From NCBI GenBank assembly GCA_963675925.2, contig CAXXIB010000003.1, forward strand, positions 1-64,000: a stretch of DNA of 64,000 bases. The letters run 5' to 3'. This document shows, piece after piece, positions 8,902 through 15,988 of this stretch (positions within the stretch are counted from its first letter, which is position 1; the number at the start of each line of letters is the position of its first letter). A model generated the notes under the pieces. It saw only the letters and a program-made list of their open reading frames with translations. It was not told the origin of the DNA and did no database searches. The position numbers were made by a program, and so were the translations under genes. Origin of the DNA: CAXXOK01 sp963675925 (lineage in GTDB: Bacteria > Bacillota > Clostridia > Christensenellales > Aristaeellaceae).

Positions 8902-10323
8902 ATGCTGTATGTATTGATCGCCCTGGCGGCTTTTATCCTGATCCTGATTGTGAAAACCCTGTTGTTCAATCCCCGGAAAGAGCAAGCGGTGTCTGCGCTG
9001 GATGTTGCTGTAGACAGCGACCGTGCGGTTGATAATTTCCAGGCGATGATCCGCTGCCGGACTATTAGCTATGAAGATGAAGCCATGAAGGATGCAAGCG
9101 CATTTGAAGCGTTTCGTGCGCTGCTGGACGCGCGCTACCCAAGCGTTGCCGGGCAGTGTACCAAGCATACCATTGCGCCTGCGGGCGTAATCTACCACTG
9201 GAAGGGGCAGAGCAGCGAAACACCCTGGGTGCTGATGTCCCATTACGACGTGGTCCCGGTCGAGGAAACGATGTGGGACGAGGAACCGTTTTCCGCAGTG
9301 CTCAAGGACGGGGAAATCTGGGGCCGGGGGACGGTTGATACCAAATCTACGCTGCTGGGCGTGATGGAAGCCGCAGAAACGCTGATTGCGGATGGCTTCA
9401 CCCCGAAAAACGATATCTATCTCTGCTTTGGCGGCGATGAGGAACTCTCCGGCGCGTCTGCGATTGCGATGGTCAAGTGGTTTGAAGACCAGGGCATCAG
9501 CCCGACCGTGATTGACGAAGGTGGCGCGATTGTCGAAGGGGTATTTCCCGGTGTCGGCGGTTCCACCGCGGTCATCGGTACGGGCGAGAAAGGCATCACC
9601 AACATCGGTTTTGCACTGGAAGGGAAAGGCGGTCATGCATCCACACCAGCGCCGCATACGCCGGTCGGCGTTATGGCGCGGGCCATATCCGCTATTGAAA
9701 ACAAGCCCTTTAAGGCCACCATGGTGCCGCCTGTTAAGGATTTATTCGATACCCTAGGCCGCCATGCCTCGTTTGGCATGAAGCTGATCTTTGCCAATCT
9801 ATGGTGCTTCAAACCGCTGCTGTTTGCCTTAGCCAGACGCAGAGGCGGAGAACTCAATGCAATGTTCCGCACCACGGTTGCCTTTACCAAAATCGAAGGA
9901 AGCAAGGCGTGGAACGTGATTCCGCCAAAGGTGGAGGCCGGGGCCAACCTGCGCCTGCTCAACCAGACCCCGGTTGTGGCGGTGCAGGAACTGAAACGCA
10001 AGATCAATAACGATCAGGTGCAGGTGAACTTGGTGCTTGGCACTTCGCCGTCACGCTATTCCCGCTCGGAAGGGGAAGGCTGGGAAACGCTGAAGGAAGC
10101 TATCTGGCAGACCTGGCCGGGTGTGATTGTTTCGCCGTATTTGATGATGGCCGCCTCCGACTCCCGGCACTATGCCAGGATCTCTGATAGGGTGTACCGC
10201 TTCTCTCCCATGGAGATGCCACCGGCGATGCGCAAGACGATTCACGGCCATAATGAAAGAATTTCTGTGGAAACGCTCATCAAGATTGTAGCGTTCTATC
10301 AGCGCCTGATTCAGAAAATTTAG
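8902..10323 (+). CDS. M20 family metallopeptidase (PM20D1 / carboxypeptidase S-like)
   Basis: A 473-aa di-zinc hydrolase of the M20 family, the branch that includes carboxypeptidase S and PM20D1 and cleaves peptides or N-acyl amino acids. Metal and catalytic motifs are visible: SHYDVVP, WGRGTVDTKS, GGDEELSG with the general-base Glu pair, and a late DSRHY. An N-terminal hydrophobic segment (LYVLIALAAFILILIVK) probably anchors it in the membrane. I chose ATG 8902 with AAGGAG upstream; the frame stays open to 8785, but that stretch lies inside the previous gene. Last gene of the three-gene operon. Confidence 0.85.
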   Translation: MLYVLIALAAFILILIVKTLLFNPRKEQAVSALDVAVDSDRAVDNFQAMIRCRTISYEDEAMKDASAFEAFRALLDARYPSVAGQCTKHTIAPAGVIYHWKGQSSETPWVLMSHYDVVPVEETMWDEEPFSAVLKDGEIWGRGTVDTKSTLLGVMEAAETLIADGFTPKNDIYLCFGGDEELSGASAIAMVKWFEDQGISPTVIDEGGAIVEGVFPGVGGSTAVIGTGEKGITNIGFALEGKGGHASTPAPHTPVGVMARAISAIENKPFKATMVPPVKDLFDTLGRHASFGMKLIFANLWCFKPLLFALARRRGGELNAMFRTTVAFTKIEGSKAWNVIPPKVEAGANLRLLNQTPVVAVQELKRKINNDQVQVNLVLGTSPSRYSRSEGEGWETLKEAIWQTWPGVIVSPYLMMAASDSRHYARISDRVYRFSPMEMPPAMRKTIHGHNERISVETLIKIVAFYQRLIQKI

Positions 10324-10402
10324 AATTACGGTGCCAATGCGGTGAACAGCAAACCCTTGCGGGGCTTAACATTTCAACGCATAGCGAAACATATTTGTAA
10401 TA

Positions 10403-10416
10403 CTTTCTTAAGAAAG
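10403..10416. repeat. 14-bp perfect palindrome
   Basis: CTTTCTTAAGAAAG reads the same on both strands. It lies in the AT-rich gap after the peptidase gene and about 80 bases upstream of the promoter of the next gene. Possible protein-binding site or part of a weak transcript end; no T-run follows. Confidence 0.4.
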
Positions 10417-10448
10417 AATAGTTTGTAAATTTGGAGAAGAATCAGCCG

Positions 10449-10466
10449 AAGGGATACGTATCCCTT
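10449..10466. promoter_or_regulatory. 18-bp perfect palindrome, possible operator
   Basis: AAGGGATACGTATCCCTT is a perfect dyad ending 29 bases before the -35 box of the promoter for the gene at 10575. The position suits an activator or repressor site. I do not recognise the regulator. Confidence 0.5.
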
Positions 10467-10495
10467 ATAAAATAATAAAAATTTCAATTTTGCTA

Positions 10496-10524
10496 TTGCA
10501 ATTTGTTGAATAATATTTTATAAT
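10496..10524 (+). promoter_or_regulatory. Sigma-A type promoter
   Basis: A TTGCAA -35 box and a perfect TATAAT -10 box are separated by 17 bp, in an AT-rich stretch 50 bases upstream of the start codon at 10575. Confidence 0.65.
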
Positions 10525-10574
10525 AAATTGCAACGAGTTGTTAACAGAGTTGAGTGCCACAAGGAGATTAGCAT

Positions 10575-11267
10575 ATGGAAGAGTCTCGCGGAAAGATCGA
10601 TAGCATAAAAGACCGCTATCGCGAACTACTATCCAACCTGACTGGTGTTTTCGCATCCAACGTTGATATTGCTGAGGATGGAAGCATCAGAGAAATCCAT
10701 ATCCTGGGAAGTCAGAGCCGCAACCCCAAGCAGATTGCACGCGATGTACAGTCCGCCTTGGCTAGCGCTTTTGACGTGCGGATCGACCATCGGATTATCA
10801 GCATTGCGCAAATACCGTCCGATCCGATTTTTAAACAGGAACAGGATGAATTGGCGAGCAGCAAGGACCCGGCGATGCGCTTTCTTGTCAACGGTGTTTG
10901 GCAGAGCGTGCAAAACCGGCAGTATACCATCAAAGTCTCCCTTCGTTTTGGCGATCAGGAGTATGAAGGTACGTCCACCAGCGGCAATACCTTTGCCCAG
11001 CGCATGCGTGCGGCATCTATTGCAACGCTGGAAGCGGTACATAGCTTTTTTGGAACGCACAACGTGTTTATTCTGCTGTCTGTTGAACAGATGCAAATTG
11101 CCGGCACCCGTGTAGCACTGACCGCGATCGAGTGTTCCGGACCGGATGCATCCACCATGCTGGTGGGCAGCGCACTGTACAACCACGATGAAACGCACAC
11201 CGTTATCCGTTCGACTCTGTCCGCCATCAACAGGAAGTTAACCTTTATGGCACCAGAAAACAGTTGA
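10575..11267 (+). CDS. Conserved-looking protein of unknown function
   Basis: A 230-aa soluble protein with no signal peptide or membrane segment, starting at an ATG with AAGGAG 8 nt upstream. I do not recognise a named family. The N-terminal part (about residues 30-80, IREIHILGSQSRNPKQIARD then RIDHRIISIAQI) looks like a compact alpha/beta domain. A linker leads to a second domain (about 105-220) rich in beta strands. It stands alone behind its own promoter and palindrome. Its stop codon lies inside the left arm of the 25-bp inverted repeat at 11263. Confidence 0.7.
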   Translation: MEESRGKIDSIKDRYRELLSNLTGVFASNVDIAEDGSIREIHILGSQSRNPKQIARDVQSALASAFDVRIDHRIISIAQIPSDPIFKQEQDELASSKDPAMRFLVNGVWQSVQNRQYTIKVSLRFGDQEYEGTSTSGNTFAQRMRAASIATLEAVHSFFGTHNVFILLSVEQMQIAGTRVALTAIECSGPDASTMLVGSALYNHDETHTVIRSTLSAINRKLTFMAPENS

Positions 11268-11506
11268 AAATAGGTTTGCCGTGCCTGATAGCATAGCGAA
11301 GCGGAATAGCCTGGTCTGTTTAGAGAATGGCCGGAGCCATATCGAAGGAGGCTATATCCGTGAAAAAGATCATCATGGCCGTTAGCGCAATGGTAGCCCT
11401 GGTTCTGTCTAGTGGCGCTTACATCATCTGGCTGTAAGAGTAAATCTTATTTGCCCGGTGACATCCAGGTAGGTAAGACCCCAGGCGCGGCAAACCTGTT
11501 TTCAAC
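11263..11506. repeat. 244-nt element with 25-bp inverted ends
   Basis: The segments 11263-11287 and 11482-11506 are reverse complements over 25 bases, differing at two positions. Both differences are T opposite G, so as RNA the arms could form an unbroken 25-bp helix with two G-U pairs. The left arm covers the stop codon of the preceding gene. The interior carries a 25-codon ORF with a strong ribosome site, plus ATAGCC (11306-11311) able to pair with GGCTAT (11350-11355) at the edge of that site. It could be a miniature transposable element or a structured leader for the HD-GYP gene downstream. I see no target-site duplication. Confidence 0.6.
11360..11437 (+). CDS. 25-aa hydrophobic micropeptide
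   Basis: A GTG-started ORF of 25 codons with GAAGGAGG 9 nt upstream. The product begins V/M-KKIIMAV and is hydrophobic to its end (AYIIWL), so it resembles a single membrane segment or an uncut signal sequence with a two-Lys start. The well-spaced ribosome site argues that it is translated. It could be a small membrane peptide, a secreted signal precursor or a leader peptide controlling the HD-GYP gene about 100 bases downstream. I recognise no family. Confidence 0.5.
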   Translation: MKKIIMAVSAMVALVLSSGAYIIWL

Positions 11507-11540
11507 AGTACTTTTCGATTGAAGATCCGAGGTGTTAGGA

Positions 11541-12848
11541 ATGACTAAAGGGGTGAAAGCATATCTGGGCTTTATCACACTGTGTGGTATGGCTTTGTTA
11601 GGGTATGCTGGCTATCGTTATGCCATGTCGATTGATATGGCTAATATCGCCCTGGAAGTGCAGCAGATGATCTGCCTGATCATTCTGTGTGTCTGTTGTG
11701 GTTCGCTGCCGATTGTGATATCCAGAAAGCAACAGGGGTTGGATATTACCATTATCAGTATTCTGGCTGCCGTCATCATAAAAGGCACCTACGCTGCCAT
11801 GGTGGTATACTTCATCTCCTCGCTTTTCGTAGTTCGGAAAGTGCAGAACAATCATCAGCACATCCTGAATACACCGTTTTATAAAACAGCATTTAATACC
11901 TCAAATCTCATGATTGCGATATTCGTTCCCGGCGTTTTGCTGTTTGGCGACACCGGGTATGTTGGTGAATTACTACCCAACGCCGCTTTGCCGGCCGCAA
12001 TCTTCACCACGGTCACGTTTCTACTCAATAGCACGATTATTATGGTGTTTTTCATCGCAAACAAGCGTATGAAGCTTGCAGATGCATCCAATACCATTAA
12101 GGGTATTTTACCGAACGTACTGTTCACCATGCCGCTTGGTCTGTTAATGGCGTGGCTGTTTGCCATGGATGGCGGCCATTGGATTGCCATGGTTATGCTG
12201 TTTCCGTTGCTGCTGGCCCGCTATGCATGGTCGTTGTACATTGAAAGCCAAGTGCAGCATATGCGCTTGATTGAGGCGTTCGTATCCTCGATGGAAGCCA
12301 AGGACCACTACACCGAAGGCCATTCCCGCCGTGTGGGCGCACTGGCAGTGCAAATTGCGCGTCAGCTCCGGTTCTCCAGCGCGAAGATAAAACAGATTGA
12401 AATTGCAGCACTGCTGCACGATATCGGCAAGATCGGTATTGAAGAAACCATCCTGCAAAAACCCAATCGCCTGAACCTGGAAGAGCAGAAACGCATTCAG
12501 GCCCATCCGCTGATTGGTGTGGAAACGGTGCAGCGCGTCGGGATTTCCGACGAGATCACCGAAATGATCCGCCACCATCACGAGCGGTACGAAGGTGGCG
12601 GCTATCCCGATGGACTGGACCATACCAAGGTATCGTTTGAAGCGTATATCCTGGGCGTTGCCGATGCGTTTGACGCCATGACCAGCGATCGCCCATACCG
12701 TACTGCCATGTCAACGCATGTGGCGATGACGATTCTGGAAAAGGAAAGCGGCAAGCAGTTCCACCCCGAGGTTGTCCGCGCAATGAAGGACTATCTCTAC
12801 GCGCAGGAAACACCCCGCCTGCACCAAAGCCAAGAAACAACCGCATGA
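11541..12848 (+). CDS. Membrane HD-GYP domain c-di-GMP phosphodiesterase
   Basis: About 435 aa. Residues 1-230 hold several membrane helices (roughly seven) forming an unnamed sensory region. Residues about 240-420 form an HD-GYP domain with HSRRVG, the metal-binding HD pair at about 293-294 in LLHDIGKIGI, HHHERYEGGGYPDGL, and LGVADAFDAMTSDRPYR. The family hydrolyses c-di-GMP to pGpG or GMP, so this is a likely counterpart of the GGDEF protein 4 kb upstream. ATG 11541 has GAGGTG nearby; a GTG at 11532 is an alternative. The end overlaps the DUF5317 gene by ATGA, so the two are translationally coupled. Confidence 0.88.
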   Translation: MTKGVKAYLGFITLCGMALLGYAGYRYAMSIDMANIALEVQQMICLIILCVCCGSLPIVISRKQQGLDITIISILAAVIIKGTYAAMVVYFISSLFVVRKVQNNHQHILNTPFYKTAFNTSNLMIAIFVPGVLLFGDTGYVGELLPNAALPAAIFTTVTFLLNSTIIMVFFIANKRMKLADASNTIKGILPNVLFTMPLGLLMAWLFAMDGGHWIAMVMLFPLLLARYAWSLYIESQVQHMRLIEAFVSSMEAKDHYTEGHSRRVGALAVQIARQLRFSSAKIKQIEIAALLHDIGKIGIEETILQKPNRLNLEEQKRIQAHPLIGVETVQRVGISDEITEMIRHHHERYEGGGYPDGLDHTKVSFEAYILGVADAFDAMTSDRPYRTAMSTHVAMTILEKESGKQFHPEVVRAMKDYLYAQETPRLHQSQETTA

Positions 12849-13411
12849 TCATCGCAGTATTCATTGTCCTGTCCATCCCGGTTGGATACCTGATGGGCGG
12901 CAAACTGAAGCATATTAAAAACTATCAAACACGTGCATTGGGATTGCCGATTGCAGCATTTATGCTGGAAGCGGCGGCCCCTTTTTTACGCAAACTGATT
13001 GCCGCGCCGATCTCTCAATGGCACTGGATCATCGTTGTGGTGGAGTACCTGCTTTTGTTCATATTCTGCATGCTCAACATACGGTCCAAACCCGTTTGGG
13101 TCGTGTTTGCGGCATGTGCACTGAACTTCTTTGTAATCGCGCTGTTTAACTTTCAGATGCCGGTGGCACCATATGCCGTGAACTATCCGGAAATGACGGC
13201 TGTGATTGCAAAAATTGAGTCCGGCGAGTATTTCCGTTATACCATGGCCACCACGGACGACCCGTTTTGGTGGCTTGGCGATGTGATTGTCGTGCCGCTC
13301 AAACGCATCGGCGGGTTTGCCAGCATTGGCGATATACTGCTGGGTCTTGGCAGCGGTGCGCTGTTTATCAGCTGGATGCGCACGGGTAATCCAGAGAGTG
13401 CGAAGGGCTAA
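12845..13411 (+). CDS. DUF5317 family membrane protein
   Basis: A 188-aa protein with four or five membrane segments, a PVGYLMGGKL start and a C-terminal GDILLGLGSGALFISWM segment. It fits the DUF5317 family, which has no assigned function. The 4-base ATGA overlap with the HD-GYP gene suggests that the two proteins work together, perhaps as a membrane signalling complex (inference). Confidence 0.75.
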   Translation: MIIAVFIVLSIPVGYLMGGKLKHIKNYQTRALGLPIAAFMLEAAAPFLRKLIAAPISQWHWIIVVVEYLLLFIFCMLNIRSKPVWVVFAACALNFFVIALFNFQMPVAPYAVNYPEMTAVIAKIESGEYFRYTMATTDDPFWWLGDVIVVPLKRIGGFASIGDILLGLGSGALFISWMRTGNPESAKG

Positions 13412-13452
13412 AAGCGCTGAATTGTCGGAAATCGTGAATAAAAACCATTGTT

Positions 13453-13493
13453 ACATGCTTGCGGCACAACACCGCAAGCATGTATGATATACT
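13453..13493 (+). promoter_or_regulatory. Perfect 12-bp hairpin overlapping a possible promoter
   Basis: ACATGCTTGCGG (13453-13464) pairs perfectly with CCGCAAGCATGT (13472-13483) around a 7-nt loop. No T-run follows, so it is a poor terminator. TTGCGG within the left arm and TATGAT just after the right arm are 18 bp apart and could be the promoter of the DUF5685 operon. The dyad would then be an operator. Confidence 0.4.
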
Positions 13494-13529
13494 GGAACGT
13501 ACATTGTAAGGGAAAGGGGAGCGTGATTC

Positions 13530-14384
13530 ATGTTTGGATATGTGACAGCCAATTATAAAGCGCTGTCCGAAGATGACCGTGCCGAGTATCGCAAGTACTA
13601 CTGCGGTCTTTGCCGCGCGCTGCAAACGCGCTATGGCAACCTGAGCCGGTTAACCCTGAACAACGACATGACCTTTTTGTACATCCTCCTAAGCTCGCTG
13701 TACGAGCCGGAGGAGCAGACCGCAGCCAAGAGCTGCCTTTTGCATCCCGTAAAACGGATGGTATATGTGATCAGCGAACCGGCGGCATACTGCGCCGATA
13801 TGACCGTGCTGCTGGCCTACCTGAAAGCCTTAGACGACCGTGCTGATGACGGTGGTCTGCGTGCCAAAGCGGGCGCGGCAGTGCTGAAGAAGTCCTATCA
13901 GAAGGTCAAAGCGTTGTATCCGGAAAAGACGGAAGCCATCACCTCGCTGATAGGCCAAATCAACGACTACGAAGCCCAGGGCGGCGACAATATTGATGTT
14001 CCCGTCAATCTATCGGGACAATTTCTGGGTGAAGTGTTTCGCTACCGGGACGATGCCTGGGGAGAAGACCTGCAAAAACTGGGCGAAGCGCTGGGCCGGT
14101 TCATCTACCTGATGGACGCGTACGACGACCTGACCACGGATGTGAAAAAATGCCGCTACAATCCGCTGAAATCCTTCAGCGATCAGGAGCATTTTGAGTC
14201 CTTCTGTGAGGACGGCCTGCTGATGATGATCGCCGAGTCTGCCCAGGTGTTTGAAACCATGCCACTGGAAAAGCACCTGTCCATTTTGCGCAATGTGTTA
14301 TACTCCGGCGTTTGGGTGCGCTACTGGCAGAAGAACGGCACATGTGAGCAAAAAGAAGAAGAGCAACAAGGAGAACAAGAATGA
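13530..14384 (+). CDS. DUF5685 family protein
   Basis: A 284-aa, mostly helical protein that I recognise as DUF5685 by its MFGYV start, YYCGLCRAL Cys pair near residue 28 and a late LMDAYDDLTTD. The DAYDD acidic motif recalls the metal-binding helices of polyprenyl synthases, but I know of no demonstrated activity. The C-terminus is charged (KKEEEQQGEQE). The stop overlaps the next start by ATGA, so it is coupled to the J-domain gene. It begins a three-gene operon whose shared theme seems to be protein folding or metal handling (inference). Confidence 0.78.
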   Translation: MFGYVTANYKALSEDDRAEYRKYYCGLCRALQTRYGNLSRLTLNNDMTFLYILLSSLYEPEEQTAAKSCLLHPVKRMVYVISEPAAYCADMTVLLAYLKALDDRADDGGLRAKAGAAVLKKSYQKVKALYPEKTEAITSLIGQINDYEAQGGDNIDVPVNLSGQFLGEVFRYRDDAWGEDLQKLGEALGRFIYLMDAYDDLTTDVKKCRYNPLKSFSDQEHFESFCEDGLLMMIAESAQVFETMPLEKHLSILRNVLYSGVWVRYWQKNGTCEQKEEEQQGEQE

Positions 14385-15094
14385 ACAGAAGTCCGTATGA
14401 GGTGCTTGGTGTGCCTGCGACCGCTACCGATGATGAAATCAAGGTGGCGTACCGCAAGCTGGCCAAACAATATCACCCGGACCTCAATGGCGGCAGTATT
14501 GCATCCGAGAACAAGATGAAGGAAATCAACGAAGCGTATAACCTTCTCATCAAACACAAAGGCCAGGCACAACCGGGCGGAAGCTACGGCCAATCAAGCC
14601 CGTTTGGCGGCTACGGCGGACAGCGTTATACCTATACCGGCGGGGGGCAGGCCAATCCCTTTGCGGGATTTGAGGAGTTTTTCCGCCGCGCACAGCAATC
14701 CAGCCAATATTCCTCGTATGCAACCTACAATGAAACAGACCCGCGCCTGCGCCAGGTAGAAGCCGCCTATATACAAAAGAACTTTGCCCTGGCCAGACAA
14801 CTGCTACTGGGCATTTCCGACCGGCAAGCCGGATGGCACTATTGGAGCGCGATGGTTGACCTGGCACAGGGGAACCGTATGTCAGCGCTGAATCATGCAC
14901 GCATGGCCGTGCAGATGAATCCCGGGCAGCCCGTGTTTCGCGCATTGTATAACCAGCTGCAGTCCGGGGGACAGGCCTACCGCCAGTCTAGCATGCGGCA
15001 GGGCTTCATGGGCGGCATATGCAGCAACCCGTGTCTGACCTGTATTGCCGTTAACTGTGCGTGCAGCTTTTGCTGCCGCGGCGGCTGCCTATAA
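14381..15094 (+). CDS. J-domain (DnaJ-like) protein with Cys-rich tail
   Basis: A 237-aa protein. Residues 1-65 are a J domain with the HPD tripeptide that stimulates DnaK ATPase (KQYHPDLNGG). A Gly/Gln/Tyr-rich linker follows, then a helical repeat-like region (about 125-205, resembling TPR helices) and a Cys-rich end (CSNPCLTCIAVNCACSFCC) that may bind metal or lipid. It lacks the zinc-finger and substrate domains of true DnaJ, so it is a specialised co-chaperone, perhaps for the DUF5685 or zinc-ribbon neighbours. Confidence 0.82.
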   Translation: MNRSPYEVLGVPATATDDEIKVAYRKLAKQYHPDLNGGSIASENKMKEINEAYNLLIKHKGQAQPGGSYGQSSPFGGYGGQRYTYTGGGQANPFAGFEEFFRRAQQSSQYSSYATYNETDPRLRQVEAAYIQKNFALARQLLLGISDRQAGWHYWSAMVDLAQGNRMSALNHARMAVQMNPGQPVFRALYNQLQSGGQAYRQSSMRQGFMGGICSNPCLTCIAVNCACSFCCRGGCL

Positions 15095-15113
15095 TATTCG
15101 GGGGTAAGATGGA

Positions 15114-15530
15114 ATGAACCTGATGGAACGATTGAAATATAAACTGCGTACATTCATGGCCGGCCGCTACGGGGTGGACAAGCTGTCGATACACATGCTA
15201 TGGCTGGGTATTGCGCTTTTGTTCCTTTCGATGATCGTCACCAGCGCGCTGCTGAACATCCTCTCGATGCTCATCTATGTGCTGGCGATTGCGCGTATCC
15301 TGTCCAAGAATACCATCAAACGCAGCAAAGAAAACCTGCGCTATGTAAGCCAGGCGACGAAATTAAAAAAAGCGATCGCACATAAGCGTAATCGCCTTAA
15401 AAACCGCAAACAGTACCACTATTTCAAGTGTCCAAACTGCAAGTCCTGGCTGCGCGTGCCGCGCAAGGCCGGGCAGGTCAAGGTCACCTGTGGCAACTGC
15501 AAACACCAATTCTCGTACATTGCCAGATAA
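15114..15530 (+). CDS. Small membrane protein with C-terminal zinc ribbon
   Basis: A 138-aa protein with two adjacent membrane helices (about residues 28-65), a strongly basic segment and a C-terminal zinc ribbon made of CPNC and CGNC. I cannot name the family. It is the third gene of the DUF5685 operon, 19 bases after the J-domain gene, and ends at a bidirectional terminator. Confidence 0.75.
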   Translation: MNLMERLKYKLRTFMAGRYGVDKLSIHMLWLGIALLFLSMIVTSALLNILSMLIYVLAIARILSKNTIKRSKENLRYVSQATKLKKAIAHKRNRLKNRKQYHYFKCPNCKSWLRVPRKAGQVKVTCGNCKHQFSYIAR

Positions 15531-15560
15531 AAAAGTGGAGCTTAGTGCTCCACTTTTTTT
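15531..15560. terminator. Bidirectional terminator between convergent operons
   Basis: AAAAGTGGAGC pairs with GCTCCACTTTT around TTAGT, with T-runs on both strands. It serves the DUF5685 operon (plus) and overlaps the stop codon of aroQ (minus). Confidence 0.85.
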
Positions 15561-15988
15561 GTGATAGCAGTCAGCAGCACATCCAGCGCTTCTACATAGC
15601 CATCAAAGCCCTTACCCGCAATGGTGCGGATGCACGCGGGCGATATGTAGGAATGCCTGCGAAACGCTTCCCGCGATTGAATATCGGACAGATGCACCTC
15701 AACCGTGGGGATTCCCACGGCTTTCAGTGCGTCCAGAATGGCGACACTGGTATGGGTATAGGCGGCCGGGTTGATGATAATGCAGTCGAAATCCTTGTAC
15801 GCGGACTGAATTGTATCCACAATCACACCTTCGTGGTTGCTTTGCACGATTTCGATTGCAATATGCCGGGCATCGGCTGCCTGCTGCAGGGTCTGCACCA
15901 GACTGGCATAGCTTTGCTTGCCGTAGATATCCGGCTCGCGTACGCCCAGCATATTCAGGTTGGGGCCATTGATGACCAGACATTTCAT
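15542..15988 (-). CDS. aroQ: 3-dehydroquinate dehydratase, type II
   Basis: A 148-aa type II dehydroquinase converting 3-dehydroquinate to 3-dehydroshikimate in the shikimate pathway; the family forms dodecamers. Motifs: INGPNLNMLGVREPDIYG with the catalytic Tyr, QSNHEG, INPAAYTHTS and VEVHLSDI. The start overlaps the aroE-aroK fusion stop by ATGA, with AAGGAGG upstream inside that gene. Last gene of the aromatic amino acid operon. Confidence 0.96.
   Translation of the reverse strand: MKCLVINGPNLNMLGVREPDIYGKQSYASLVQTLQQAADARHIAIEIVQSNHEGVIVDTIQSAYKDFDCIIINPAAYTHTSVAILDALKAVGIPTVEVHLSDIQSREAFRRHSYISPACIRTIAGKGFDGYVEALDVLLTAITKKVEH

Noticed and set aside
11263..11506. 6S, SRP, tmRNA or RNase P RNA in the inverted-repeat element
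   Set aside because: The characteristic SRP tetraloop/asymmetric-loop sequence, the tmRNA tRNA-like end and RNase P conserved regions were not found; length and pairing alone are not enough for 6S RNA.
11268..11540. c-di-GMP riboswitch upstream of the HD-GYP gene
   Set aside because: GGCAAACC and GGTAGGTA look like pieces of the class I aptamer, but they occur in the wrong order and the GACGCAAAGCC-like core is missing.
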